Of a stretch of DNA of 64,000 nt, positions 18,285 to 27,060 are shown piece by piece (within the stretch, counting starts at the first letter, position 1; every line of letters begins with the position of its first letter). Source of the stretch: a bacterium BMS3Bbin08 (GTDB lineage: Bacteria > Nitrospirota > Thermodesulfovibrionia > UBA6902 > BMS3Bbin08). The notes beneath the pieces were generated by a model. It was not told the DNA's origin, searched no databases, and saw only the letters and a program-made list of their open reading frames with translations. The DNA is taken from the NCBI GenBank assembly GCA_002897775.1, contig BDTR01000030.1, positions 62,001 through 126,000 on the forward strand, in the 5' to 3' direction. A program made the translations under genes and the position numbers.

Positions 18285-18989
18285 TTAATGCAGGAAACTG
18301 CCCAGGCGCTCCCACCGCACTTTTTTGAGCCAGCCGCCTTTGCTGTTCCATGACCAGTAAATAATAAAGGCCCTGCCTTTTATATCATCCATATCCACAT
18401 ATCCCCAGAACCGGCTGTCATAACTGTAGTCCCTGTTGTCTCCCATAACAAAGATCTTGCCGCGCGGCACGATCTTTGGGCCGAAATTATCCCTGGATTC
18501 ACTATGGGTCTTGTCCTTGTGGACCGCGAAAGCGTCTTTGACGGCAATATCATTCACATACAGTTTCTTGTCCTTTATCTCTATCTTGTCTCCTCCTGTG
18601 CCGACCACCCTTTTTATGAAATCCCTGCAGTCATCTTTCAGCAGGTTGAACGGGTTTCTGTTGTTCCACGTGCTTTCAAGCCTTGACATTACATTGGCCG
18701 ACAGTTCGGTGCATTCCTTTTTGCTCCTGTTATCCGGAAAGGAGAACACTATAATGTCCCCGCGCCTGGGCTGTTTAAAGATAAAAAAACGGTCGTCAGT
18801 AAAAGGTATCTTAATTCCGTAAATAAACTTGGACACAAGTATATGGTCGCCTACTTGCAAGGTCGGAACCATTGAGCCCGAAGGTATCTTGAACGCCTGC
18901 ACCACAAAGGTCCTGATCAAAAGCGCCAGGATTATCGCTATTATTACGGCCTCAGCGTACTCTCTGAACTTTGATTTTTCTCTGGCCAT
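18285..18989 (-). CDS. lepB: Signal peptidase I
   Basis: Membrane-bound serine protease that removes signal peptides from secreted proteins. An N-terminal membrane anchor (VIIAIILALLIRTFVVQ) is followed by catalytic serine in PSGSMVPTLQVGD, the lysine region RVVGTGGDKIEI and the closing GDNRDYSYDSRFWG box. 234 residues. The spacer between the serine and lysine boxes includes a ~35-residue low-similarity segment (from KKECTELSANVM to LLKDDC), as seen in some family members. ATG with GGAGAGAGG. It lies between lepA and the small membrane gene, the common lepA-lepB order. Confidence 0.95.
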   Translation of the reverse strand: MAREKSKFREYAEAVIIAIILALLIRTFVVQAFKIPSGSMVPTLQVGDHILVSKFIYGIKIPFTDDRFFIFKQPRRGDIIVFSFPDNRSKKECTELSANVMSRLESTWNNRNPFNLLKDDCRDFIKRVVGTGGDKIEIKDKKLYVNDIAVKDAFAVHKDKTHSESRDNFGPKIVPRGKIFVMGDNRDYSYDSRFWGYVDMDDIKGRAFIIYWSWNSKGGWLKKVRWERLGSFLH

Positions 18990-19061
18990 TCCTCTCTCCT
19001 AAAAAAGTTTTTAGCCGCTGGTTCTTAGCTGACAGCTTACAACCAATAACCAACAACGAGT

Positions 19062-20852
19062 CTATTTTACCTTAAGTACCGCAAGAAAAGCCTCCTGTGG
19101 TATCTCGACCCTTCCCACCTGTTTCATCCTGCGCTTGCCCTCTTTTTGTTTTTCAAGCAGTTTCCTCTTCCTGGTCACGTCCCCGCCGTAGCATTTCGCA
19201 AGGACGTTCTTTTTTAAAGGTTTTATAGTTTCCCGGGCGATCACCTTGTTCCCTATGGCTGACTGGATCACGACCTCAAAAAGCTGCCTGGGGATGACCT
19301 GACGCAGTTTTTCAGCTATCTGTCTGCCCTTATAATACGCCCTGTCCCGGCGCACTATAAGAGAAAGGGCGTCCACGATCTCGCCGTTTAAAAGCAGGTC
19401 AAGCCTCGCAAGTTTGGCTTCCCTGTAACCAATGAACTCATAGTCCATCGAAGCGTATCCGCTTGAAAGGGATTTTAGCTTATCATAAAAATCCCACAAA
19501 ATTTCATTTAAAGGAAGCTCATACGTTATTATTACTCTGTCCTTCCCCAGATAACCGAAGTCCTTCTGCACGCCCCTTTTCTCCTGACACAGTTCCAGTA
19601 TCTGCCCGATGTACCGCCGCGGAAGAAAGATCACGAGTTTGACAAAAGGCTCTTCGATCTTTTCGTATTGTGGCGGTAATTTCGCGGGATTATCTATGAA
19701 TAGCTCTGTGCCGTCAGAAGAGGTCACCCTGTATACAGCTGTGGGGGCGGTATTTATCAGGGTCAGTCCGAACTCCCTTTCGAGCCGCTCTTTTATGATC
19801 TCCATATGCAAAAGCCCCAGAAATCCGCACCTGAAGCCAAAGCCAAGCGCTATTGACGTCTCTGGCTCAAAGTTGAACGATGAATCATTGAGCCTGAGTT
19901 TTTCCATGGCGTTCTTAAGCGCTTCATACCGGACCGGTTCAGTGGGGTAAAGCCCGCAAAAGACCATGGGTTTTATTTCCTTGTACCCCGGACAGGGCTC
20001 AGCGGCGGGATTGTCAGTCAGAGTGATCGTGTCACCGGTCTTGGTGTCAGAAACGTTCTTTATCCCGGCGATTATATAGCCTACTTCCCCGCTCTTGAGG
20101 CTGGCAACAGGTTTTTTGGCCGGGGTAAAGACCCCCACTTCAATGACCTCGTACGGTTTTTTTGCCGCCATAAGAGTTATCTTCGAGCCTTTTTTTACCT
20201 CGCCGTCAAAAAGCCGTACGAGCACGATAACACCCTGGTAATTATCAAACCATGAATCAAAGATCAGGGCCTTCAAAGGCTTTTCCCTGCTGCCGCGCGG
20301 CGGCGGTATGTTCTTTACTATGGACTCAAGGACTTTTTCTATACCTATACCTTCTTTTGCAGAAGTGCTGATCGCGCCGGAGCTGTCTATACCGATAGAG
20401 TCTTCTATCTGGGCCTTGACCTTGTCCGGCTGCGCGCTGGGAAGGTCTATCTTGTTTATTACGGGTATTATCTCAAGATCATGTTCAGCTGCCAGATACG
20501 TATTGGCAAGGGTCTGCGCTTCGACCCCCTGGGTGGCGTCAACCACCAGAAGAGCGCCCTCGCATGAGGCAAGGCTGCGTGATACTTCGTAGGAGAAATC
20601 CACATGCCCAGGCGTGTCAATGAGGTTCAGGACGTAGTCTTTTCCGTCCGACGCCCGGTAGTTAAGCATTACAGTCTGTGCCTTGATGGTTATGCCGCGT
20701 TCCCTCTCAATATCCATGGAGTCCAGGACCTGCTCGGCCTTTTCCCTTTCAGAAAGGGCGCCGGTGAATTCCAGTATCCTGTCCGCTAATGTGGATTTAC
20801 CGTGGTCTATATGCGCGATTATGGAGAAATTTCTTATATTGTTCTCAGGCAT
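19062..20852 (-). CDS. lepA: Elongation factor 4 (LepA)
   Basis: Ribosome-associated GTPase implicated in back-translocation and initiation quality. G1 box [14 protein letters not shown]3 DTPGHVDF, G4 NKIDLP; domains II-IV and the LepA-specific C-terminus ending [27 protein letters not shown]-type sequence. The start MPENNIRNF at 20852 matches the family start and lies 4 bases after the ROK stop; an upstream TTG/ATG frame to 20918 would overlap the ROK gene and adds unrelated residues. About 596 residues, close to E. coli (599). First housekeeping gene of the rib operon run. Confidence 0.97.
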   Translation of the reverse strand: MPENNIRNFSIIAHIDHGKSTLADRILEFTGALSEREKAEQVLDSMDIERERGITIKAQTVMLNYRASDGKDYVLNLIDTPGHVDFSYEVSRSLASCEGALLVVDATQGVEAQTLANTYLAAEHDLEIIPVINKIDLPSAQPDKVKAQIEDSIGIDSSGAISTSAKEGIGIEKVLESIVKNIPPPRGSREKPLKALIFDSWFDNYQGVIVLVRLFDGEVKKGSKITLMAAKKPYEVIEVGVFTPAKKPVASLKSGEVGYIIAGIKNVSDTKTGDTITLTDNPAAEPCPGYKEIKPMVFCGLYPTEPVRYEALKNAMEKLRLNDSSFNFEPETSIALGFGFRCGFLGLLHMEIIKERLEREFGLTLINTAPTAVYRVTSSDGTELFIDNPAKLPPQYEKIEEPFVKLVIFLPRRYIGQILELCQEKRGVQKDFGYLGKDRVIITYELPLNEILWDFYDKLKSLSSGYASMDYEFIGYREAKLARLDLLLNGEIVDALSLIVRRDRAYYKGRQIAEKLRQVIPRQLFEVVIQSAIGNKVIARETIKPLKKNVLAKCYGGDVTRKRKLLEKQKEGKRRMKQVGRVEIPQEAFLAVLKVK

Positions 20853-20856
20853 GAAA

Positions 20857-21834
20857 CTATGCGGAAGGCTGGGAAGAACCTTTATCAGAGAGACCTTGCC
20901 CGCTGATCTTAAGGACAAGTCCCGCAGCTCCTATTGAACCCCCGTCTTCTTTTAGAACGCTTTTTAGAATTTTGATACCGCTGGACAGGGACTTAAAGGA
21001 GCGTTTAAGAAATTCCTTTTTCACGTCTTCAATAAACAGGTCCCACGCGCCTATCAGTCCTCCTCCGAACACAACGGCATCAAGGTTGAAGATATTAATC
21101 AGGTTGCCGATACCTATACCGAGATACTGCCCCGTCTCCCTGAAGATGTCCCTGCTGAGATTATCGCCTTCAAGGGCGGTCTTGTAAACAAGTTCCGGAG
21201 TTATTTTGTAGAAATTGCCGTCACAGCATTCTGTCAGCATGCTTTTTGCTCCTTTCTCAAGGGCGGATATAGCCATGTCCATAACTGCCCTGCCTGAAGC
21301 ATATGATTCAAGGCATCCGTAACTGCCGCACGTACAGACGCGACCCCGCGGCTCAATGACCATGTGGCCTATCTCAGCCGGGCCGTCAAAGACCTCGCCT
21401 TTATAGATTATTCCGCCGCCCAGACCTGTACCGAGGGTGAGAAGGGCAAAATTATCAATATCCTTTCCAACGCCGATCCACTTTTCTCCATAGGCGTATG
21501 TGTTCGCGTCGTTGTCAACCACTACAGGCAGGGAAAATTCTTTTTCAAAGGTGTCTTTTACCCTGAAACCGTTGATCTCAGGAATGTTGGGAGACTCCAG
21601 CACCAGGCCTTTTTCCCGGTCTATTACCCCGGCGATCCCAAAACCAATGCCAATGACCCTGTCATTCACAATAGCCCGCAGTATCTTCATAAGGGCGTTC
21701 CTTATCTTTTCCTGAGATCCGCCGCGTTCAGTGGGAGTGGGCTCCATGACCCGCTTCAGGATATCGCCGGACCCGGAAACAAGGACGGCCTTTATATTTG
21801 TGCCGCCTATATCAATGCCGATCGCGCTTTTCAA
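20857..21834 (-). CDS. ROK-family sugar kinase (glucokinase-like)
   Basis: N-terminal phosphate loop [12 protein letters not shown], catalytic [13 protein letters not shown] aspartate, GLGGGII, and the ROK zinc site [21 protein letters not shown] (CxCGxxGCxE). 325 residues, suited to a glucokinase or N-acylmannosamine/GlcNAc-type kinase; there is no N-terminal DNA-binding domain, so it is an enzyme and not a repressor. Sugar specificity cannot be read with certainty. It precedes lepA by only a few bases and is co-directional. Confidence 0.88.
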   Translation of the reverse strand: MKSAIGIDIGGTNIKAVLVSGSGDILKRVMEPTPTERGGSQEKIRNALMKILRAIVNDRVIGIGFGIAGVIDREKGLVLESPNIPEINGFRVKDTFEKEFSLPVVVDNDANTYAYGEKWIGVGKDIDNFALLTLGTGLGGGIIYKGEVFDGPAEIGHMVIEPRGRVCTCGSYGCLESYASGRAVMDMAISALEKGAKSMLTECCDGNFYKITPELVYKTALEGDNLSRDIFRETGQYLGIGIGNLINIFNLDAVVFGGGLIGAWDLFIEDVKKEFLKRSFKSLSSGIKILKSVLKEDGGSIGAAGLVLKISGQGLSDKGSSQPSA

Positions 21835-21882
21835 TTTATTTTTTCTCTCCCCGGGATGTAATGTTTAACTTTTAATAATATC

Positions 21883-21924
21883 ACATACAAAGCTTTCTGG
21901 AAAAATCCGGAAACCTTTGTATGT
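21883..21924. repeat. Long imperfect hairpin between ROK gene and ABC permease
   Basis: ACATACAAAGCTTTCTGGA (21883-21901) faces TCCGGAAACCTTTGTATGT (21906-21924): 17 of 19 positions pair, with a 4-base A loop. It is not followed by a T-tract in either direction, so it is not a typical terminator. It could be a mini inverted-repeat element or an RNA structure at the end of the ABC operon. Confidence 0.7.
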
Positions 21925-22037
21925 ACAGATGGGAATACAGATCATAGCAACTGAAAGATATTGTAACATATAAAAATATCTGTGTAATCGTTTGAAGATC
22001 CATGCCATCAAAGGAGCAGGGTCTTTAAAATGGCGTT

Positions 22038-22799
22038 CTATGCGGCTGACTTTCCCCTGCCCCGGGGGTATAAGGACAGGTCGGTCCTGCAGACAGTGGG
22101 CCTGTAAGAGGAAAGATCAAGTATGCCGACTTTCTTCTCAAGTGTCTTTGCCACGCGTGACATGCTGAAGCAGACAACAAAGAACCCAATAGCCATGCAT
22201 AAATATGAAGCGAACATTCTGTCCGGCTGGCGCTGGCTTATGATCACACCGGCCTGCGTAAGATCAATAACGCCGATAATATAGATAACAGAGGTCTCTT
22301 TAAAAAGCGATATAAAAAAACTCACAAAAGACGGCAGCATCATCCTGAATGCCTGAGGCAGGATCACTGTTCTGGCGGCCTGAAAGCGGGTCATGCCGCT
22401 TGATAACGCGGCCTCCATCTGGCCCCTTGGCACTGCCAGTATACCGCCCCTGACGATCTCAGCCTGGTAAGCGGTGGAATAGATGGACAGGGCTATTACA
22501 GAGCTCCAGAACAGAGAGATGTTCGTGCCGAGCACGCTGGGTATGAATAAAAAGAACCAGAAGACCAGCAGAAGAGCGGGTGTTGCCCTGACAAACTCAA
22601 TATATATAATGCATGGGTAACTGATATACCTTCTGCATGAAAGCCTGCCCATGCCGAAGATCGCGCCTATGAAAAAACTTATTATCATGCACAACAGGGC
22701 TATGGCAATGTTTATGGAAAGCCCGCCCAGCGGACCCTTGGGATAGGCGCCTATAAGATAGAATTTCCAGTTGCCGAACTGCTCAATAAGAAAGTCCAT
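22038..22799 (-). CDS. Polar amino-acid ABC transporter permease (GltK/HisM-like)
   Basis: 253 residues with five membrane segments and the EAA loop (EAALSSGMTRFQAARTVILPQAFRMMLPS), plus YIEFVRATPALL, as in HisMQ/GltJK permeases of the polar amino-acid uptake family. ATG start 1 base after the TAA of the preceding permease, with AGGA before it. It pairs with the other permease and the ATPase. The last residues (YRPTVCRTDLSLYPRGRG) are beyond the usual family end. Substrate is probably a polar amino acid such as glutamate or glutamine. Confidence 0.9.
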   Translation of the reverse strand: MDFLIEQFGNWKFYLIGAYPKGPLGGLSINIAIALLCMIISFFIGAIFGMGRLSCRRYISYPCIIYIEFVRATPALLLVFWFFLFIPSVLGTNISLFWSSVIALSIYSTAYQAEIVRGGILAVPRGQMEAALSSGMTRFQAARTVILPQAFRMMLPSFVSFFISLFKETSVIYIIGVIDLTQAGVIISQRQPDRMFASYLCMAIGFFVVCFSMSRVAKTLEKKVGILDLSSYRPTVCRTDLSLYPRGRGKSAA

Positions 22800-22800
22800 T

Positions 22801-23535
22801 TTATCCTGTTTCCATGTGAGTTATGCTCTCAATGTCGATCTTAAGGTATTTTTCAAGTATGATAATAACGCCCCCGATGGACAGGGAGACCACGATATAG
22901 AAAGCAGTTGCAAGGGTCGTGGCTTCAAGACCTCTGAACGTAAGTGATTCTATCTGCTGGGTCGCCCAGGTCAGTTCAGGTGCGGTTATAGCCATGCACA
23001 GGGATGAGTTCTTGAAATTATGTATCATCCTGGTTCCAAGAGGAGGCAGTATCTTCCGAAAGGTTTGAGGAAGAAGCACGTACCGATATTGCTGGATACG
23101 GCTCAGCCCGGTCGATATAGCGGCTTCTCTCTGGCCCGGGGGTACCGCGAGCAGGCCGCTTCTTATAATGTCGGATACATAGGAGGCATTGTCAAAAGTC
23201 AGGGCTATTATGCTGGCTACTATCGGGAAATATATGTACGCGTTCAGCTTTTCTCCGAGGCCGGAAGGGAGTATCTCGGGGAAGACAAAGTAAAAAAATA
23301 ACAGCCAGAGCAGGCCGGGTATATTGCGAAAGGTTTCCACATATAGTCCGCCCAGGGCACGCAGAGGTGTTATTCTTGATTTTCTCATTACCGCGATAAG
23401 TGTGCCAAGCAGCAGGGACATTACAGAGGTGACCACGGCTATGAGCACGGTCACCTTGATCCCTGTGATCATCCATCCGAGATAAGGTTCTCTGAACGGG
23501 ATGCTCCAGTCGAATTCGTATTTCAGGTTAAAAAT
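22801..23535 (-). CDS. Polar amino-acid ABC transporter permease (GltJ-like), apparent ATT start
   Basis: HisMQ-type permease with the EAA loop REAAISTGLSRIQQYRYVLLPQTFRKILPP and YVETFRNIPGLL. The first ATG is at 23472, but the frame upstream codes for the normal N-terminus of this family (YEFDWSIPFREPYLGW) and has no ATG, GTG or TTG in it. An ATT at 23535-23533 lies 6 bases after a GGGAGG ribosome site that overlaps the end of the ATPase gene. So translation probably starts at ATT (or another near-cognate codon), giving 244 residues. If it starts at the ATG, the protein lacks ~21 conserved residues. Confidence 0.8.
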   Translation of the reverse strand: MFNLKYEFDWSIPFREPYLGWMITGIKVTVLIAVVTSVMSLLLGTLIAVMRKSRITPLRALGGLYVETFRNIPGLLWLLFFYFVFPEILPSGLGEKLNAYIYFPIVASIIALTFDNASYVSDIIRSGLLAVPPGQREAAISTGLSRIQQYRYVLLPQTFRKILPPLGTRMIHNFKNSSLCMAITAPELTWATQQIESLTFRGLEATTLATAFYIVVSLSIGGVIIILEKYLKIDIESITHMETG

Positions 23536-23537
23536 AT

Positions 23538-24311
23538 TTATCCTCCCTCTTCCGGTTTGTCCTCATGATTGTTGTTGGCAACAGGGATATGAAGCACTTT
23601 GCTCATAAATTCCCTGGTCCTTTGATGTTTGGGTTTTGTGAACATGTCCAGCGTGCCGCCTATTTCCAGGATCTCGCCGTTGTCCATGAAGATTATCCTG
23701 TTGGCAACGCTCCGGGCAAAACCCATTTCATGAGTGATTACGATCATGGTCATACCTTCCCGCGCGAGCGAGGTCATGACATCAAGGACCTCGTTTATGA
23801 GTTCAGGGTCAAGAGCTGATGTCGGCTCGTCAAAAAGCATTATCCTGGGTTCCATCGCAAGGCTTCTCGCGATCGCGACACGCTGCTGTTCACCGCCTGA
23901 AAGCTGAATGGGGTATGCGTCGGATTTGTGCGCGAGCCCGACCTTTTTAAGAAGTTCAAGGGATCTTTCTGTTGCTTTTTTCTTGCTGAGCCCCCGTACT
24001 TTTTGCGGCGCCAGCATTATATTTTTTAGCGCGGTCCTGTGGGGATACAGGTTGAAGTGCTGAAAGACCATGCCTATTTCCGCCCTCAGGGCCGTCAGGT
24101 CTGTCTTCGGGTCCATCAGGTTAAAACCGTCAACGATTATTTCACCCTGGTCTATGGGCTCAAGTTTATTAATGGTCCTGATAAGCGTGCTTTTGCCGGC
24201 CCCGCTCGGGCCGCATATCACAACAACCTCACCCCTGGAGATCTCAAGCGTGATATCTTTAAGCACCTGATGGTCTCCGAACCACTTGTTGACATTGGTG
24301 AACTTGATCAA
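23538..24311 (-). CDS. Polar amino-acid ABC transporter ATP-binding protein
   Basis: 257 residues with Walker [12 protein letters not shown]-loop [11 protein letters not shown], signature [16 protein letters not shown], Walker [15 protein letters not shown] and the H-loop TH. Close to GlnQ/ArtP/HisP ATPases. TTG start with AGGAGG 7 bases upstream. First gene of a three-gene transporter operon (ATPase, two permeases). No periplasmic binding-protein gene is present within the operon or nearby. The promoter with overlapping inverted repeat lies directly upstream. Confidence 0.95.
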   Translation of the reverse strand: MIKFTNVNKWFGDHQVLKDITLEISRGEVVVICGPSGAGKSTLIRTINKLEPIDQGEIIVDGFNLMDPKTDLTALRAEIGMVFQHFNLYPHRTALKNIMLAPQKVRGLSKKKATERSLELLKKVGLAHKSDAYPIQLSGGEQQRVAIARSLAMEPRIMLFDEPTSALDPELINEVLDVMTSLAREGMTMIVITHEMGFARSVANRIIFMDNGEILEIGGTLDMFTKPKHQRTREFMSKVLHIPVANNNHEDKPEEGG

Positions 24312-24342
24312 TGTTTTTCCTCCTGGATATGCAAAACGCTTA

Positions 24343-24386
24343 AGTATCTCAAAAAGTTTTAGTATTTGTCAAATGATGCAAATACT
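24343..24386 (-). promoter_or_regulatory. Promoter and candidate operator of the ABC operon
   Basis: On the minus strand TTGACA (24372-24367), 18 bases, GATACT (24348-24343). The inverted repeat AGTATTTG (24361-24368) N10 CAAATACT (24379-24386) covers the -35 box, so a dimeric repressor could occlude it. Confidence 0.5.
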
Positions 24387-24415
24387 TTTCAGGGGTAAGA
24401 AAAGGGTATTTTGGC

Positions 24416-25114
24416 CTACAGGAACAGCCTGAACATGAGAAAAGTTACGGATGAACCGAGCAGAGCGCCGAGAATAACCTCCCACGGTTTGTGGACCCCG
24501 ACGCTGACCCTGCTTTGCGCGATCAGTACGGCAAGGACCAGTATCAGGAAAGAAGACAGCATGCCTTCGGTAAGAAATGTCACGGCCACCCATATGGAAA
24601 AAGCGACTGCCGCGTGACCGCTCGGCAGTCCGCCTCTAAGCGGCTCGCCCTTTCCAAAGAACGCCTTTGTTATTATCACCAGGATCAGCACCACCACTAC
24701 CGCAACAACGGCAATATCCCCGCCGGAGTGTTTGGCTATCGTCAGGCCGTCCTCAAAGAGCTTTTTAAGATGAGGCAGCAGAATAATATAGCCTATTACC
24801 ACTGCCCCTGCCGCGGTTACGAGGACCGCGCCCGCGGCAACGTCTTTGATCACCTTGGCCCGCTCGTCATATTCCTTAAAGATAGTATCCGTAATGGCCT
24901 CTATAGCTGTGTTGATCATTTCCACTGCCAGAACCATTATGACGACGATCACTATTGCCGTGAACTCGTATTTGCTTATGCCCAGGATAAAGCTCAGCAG
25001 AAGCACTAATATGGCCGCGTAGAAGTGATATTTCAGGTGCCGCTGGGTTTTTACTGAATGGAGTATCCCCTCAATGGCGTAATTCGCGCTCTCAACCCAT
25101 TTTCTTAATGGCAC
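24416..25114 (-). CDS. Fusion of DgkA-type lipid kinase and PAP2 phosphatase
   Basis: Residues ~1-115 are a diacylglycerol/undecaprenol kinase of the DgkA family (VEMINTAIEAITD and KDVAAGAVLVTAAGA motifs). Residues ~130-232 are a PAP2 acid-phosphatase domain with LPSGHAAVAFS and SRVSVGVHKPWE; the usual aspartate of the third motif is glutamate here. The two activities are opposite for a lipid phosphate, which suggests recycling of undecaprenyl or diacylglycerol lipids at the inner membrane. GTG start overlapping the ybeY end by 23 bases. 232 residues, all membrane-like. Confidence 0.85.
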   Translation of the reverse strand: MPLRKWVESANYAIEGILHSVKTQRHLKYHFYAAILVLLLSFILGISKYEFTAIVIVVIMVLAVEMINTAIEAITDTIFKEYDERAKVIKDVAAGAVLVTAAGAVVIGYIILLPHLKKLFEDGLTIAKHSGGDIAVVAVVVVLILVIITKAFFGKGEPLRGGLPSGHAAVAFSIWVAVTFLTEGMLSSFLILVLAVLIAQSRVSVGVHKPWEVILGALLGSSVTFLMFRLFL

Positions 25115-25595
25115 TTAACAGCTCCTTTTCCTTTTTTTTCATTACTGCCGCGCCGTACCGGGACTTTTCATGGTCATATCCTAACAGATGCAGTACCCCG
25201 TGGACCAGCAGCCGGAATATCTCGTCATACAGACCTGAACCAGGTGTGTTCGCCCGGGACGCCGCCTTTTGCACGTTTATGACAACATCTCCCAACAGAT
25301 ATTGACGATTGACGATTGAGGACGTAAAGTCCCGTTGGGACCACGTCCCTTTACGGGATTGACGATTGCTTTTTATATCTCCGGACTCCAGCTGCGGGAA
25401 AGACAGGACATCCGTTGTCTTAATCATTCCCCTGAAAGAAGCGTTCATCTGTTTCATTTCTTTGTTATCTATGAACAGAATACTCAGTTCAACCGGGGGC
25501 TCTTCCAGGAGGGCAAGTATTTTCCGGGCCGTTTTTTCTATCCTAGATCTGTTTAGACGTTTGTATCTTTGCTGGTTCTTTATCAGAATCGTCAT
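25092..25595 (-). CDS. ybeY: Endoribonuclease YbeY with in-frame repeat insertion
   Basis: Zinc-dependent RNase for 16S rRNA 3' maturation and ribosome quality control. The metal motif HGVLHLLGYDHEK is intact. 167 residues, longer than usual. Between SFPQLES and LLGDVVIN, normally a short link, about 28 extra residues (residues ~70-98) are coded by a repeat with a hairpin. The fold core appears unharmed because both flanking strands are conserved. ATG start overlaps the 7TM-HD gene's 3' end by 53 bases; it overlaps dgkA downstream. Confidence 0.93.
   Translation of the reverse strand: MTILIKNQQRYKRLNRSRIEKTARKILALLEEPPVELSILFIDNKEMKQMNASFRGMIKTTDVLSFPQLESGDIKSNRQSRKGTWSQRDFTSSIVNRQYLLGDVVINVQKAASRANTPGSGLYDEIFRLLVHGVLHLLGYDHEKSRYGAAVMKKKEKELLSAIKKMG
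25301..25369. repeat. ATTGACG tandem repeats flanking a hairpin, inside ybeY
   Basis: Copies of ATTGACGATTG flank a central palindromic segment: GTAAAG at 25324-25329 pairs with CTTTAC downstream, and TCCC pairs with GGGA within. The whole unit is translated in the ybeY frame. Confidence 0.75.
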
Positions 25596-27060
25596 CTTTT
25601 ATTTCGAAGCCGGGATAGTCAATGCGTCTGTGGAACATACTGTTGAGCAGATAGACAAAGTGGCTTCTGATCTCCCGAAGGTCCTTGAGCGTCAGTTCGC
25701 AGTCATCGAGCTGACCGTCCAGGAAGAAACGGTTGACGATCCTCTCTACAAGCGCGGATATCCTCGCCGGGATAGGGTCTGTCAGGGTCCTTGAGGCAGC
25801 CTCCACAGCGTCGGCCATAAGCACAAGCGCGGCAACCCGGGTCTGGGGTTTTGGCCCTGGATATCTGAAGTCGTTCTCTGCCGGCGGCAGCGCCGTATCC
25901 CCCTGCTGTTCTTTTGCCTTCTGGTAAAAATAGGTTATAACCGACGTTCCGTGATGCTGCTGGATAATGTCTATTATGGATTGCGGGAGCTTATGCTGTT
26001 TTGCCAGTTCCACCCCTTCTTTTACGTGGGACATCAGAATAAGGCTGCTCATGCGCGGGGCGAGTTTTTCGTGCCTGCTTACAGGCATGGTCTGGTTTTC
26101 GACAAAATATTCCGGCATTTTCATCTTTCCGATGTCGTGGTAATAAGCGCTTACCCTTGCCAGAAGCGGATTGACATCAACAGCCTCGGCGGCAGCCTCC
26201 ACAAGAGTGCCGACCACAATGCTGTGATGATATGTGCCCGGCGCCTCAAGCAGGAGATTACGCATTAAAGGCTGGTTAAGGTCCACAAGCTCCAGAAGGC
26301 TTATGTCCGTGGAGATCTTGAATGAGTATTCGAGCAGGGGAAGCAGCGCGGAAACCAGGGTCGCCACTATAAGGCCGTTGGCAAAAGCAAACCCCAGCGC
26401 GGCAACGGTGTTCAGGGTCAGAAACTGCTCCTGATAGAATATTATGATTGAGGCGAGCATACAAACAAGACCGACGAACAGGCCTGCTCTCCAGATAGCT
26501 GATCTCCTTTTGCATCTGATAACGCTGAACGCGGCAGTAAGGCCGGCCGCAAAGCTGAAGATCGAATAAAAGGGGTTGCCCAGCCATATCCCGGCAAGAA
26601 GACTGGTTATTACGGAAAAGACAATGGCCGTATGTATATCGATCAAAAGAGCGGCAAGCATTGAACCGGTCGCCAACGGGATAGCATAAGCTGTGACCTG
26701 AGGGTCTATATTGCCCAGCCATGTGGTAAAACCTTCCAGAATATAATAAAACCCGCGCCCGATCATGAAATTGCCGGTCAGGAGGATACCTATTAAAAGC
26801 AGCAGCGCATAGTTCTTCTCGATCGCCGGCTTGTACCGCATCAGGTCCTTGTAAAGGATGACCAGCAGAAGCCCTGTAAGAAGGAAAGCGCTTATAATGG
26901 TTTCGGGGTAGGCCTTATCACCCCACATTATGGTGGCGCTGAGCACGGCCGAGAAAAATACCAGCAGGGATACCTTGAGCAATGAGGCCCTGTCGACTAT
27001 AAGATCCTTGCCTTTTTTGGTCTTATTGTTCCTCATCACCGGACCTTTCAAACCTGTCAT
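25543..27060 (-). CDS. 7TM-HD family phosphohydrolase (PgpH-like)
   Basis: 505 residues. After an N-terminal membrane anchor come about seven membrane segments. A cytoplasmic HD domain follows: APGTYHHSIVVGTL and YYHDIGKMKMPEYF supply His/Asp metal ligands. Relatives such as Listeria PgpH are c-di-AMP phosphodiesterases; activity here is inferred. The usual large extracytoplasmic domain (7TMR-HDED) between the first membrane segment and the 7TM bundle is missing, making it ~200 residues shorter. ATG at 27060 (an alternative at 27036). It overlaps phoH upstream and ybeY downstream. Confidence 0.85.
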   Translation of the reverse strand: MTGLKGPVMRNNKTKKGKDLIVDRASLLKVSLLVFFSAVLSATIMWGDKAYPETIISAFLLTGLLLVILYKDLMRYKPAIEKNYALLLLIGILLTGNFMIGRGFYYILEGFTTWLGNIDPQVTAYAIPLATGSMLAALLIDIHTAIVFSVITSLLAGIWLGNPFYSIFSFAAGLTAAFSVIRCKRRSAIWRAGLFVGLVCMLASIIIFYQEQFLTLNTVAALGFAFANGLIVATLVSALLPLLEYSFKISTDISLLELVDLNQPLMRNLLLEAPGTYHHSIVVGTLVEAAAEAVDVNPLLARVSAYYHDIGKMKMPEYFVENQTMPVSRHEKLAPRMSSLILMSHVKEGVELAKQHKLPQSIIDIIQQHHGTSVITYFYQKAKEQQGDTALPPAENDFRYPGPKPQTRVAALVLMADAVEAASRTLTDPIPARISALVERIVNRFFLDGQLDDCELTLKDLREIRSHFVYLLNSMFHRRIDYPGFEIKDDDSDKEPAKIQTSKQI

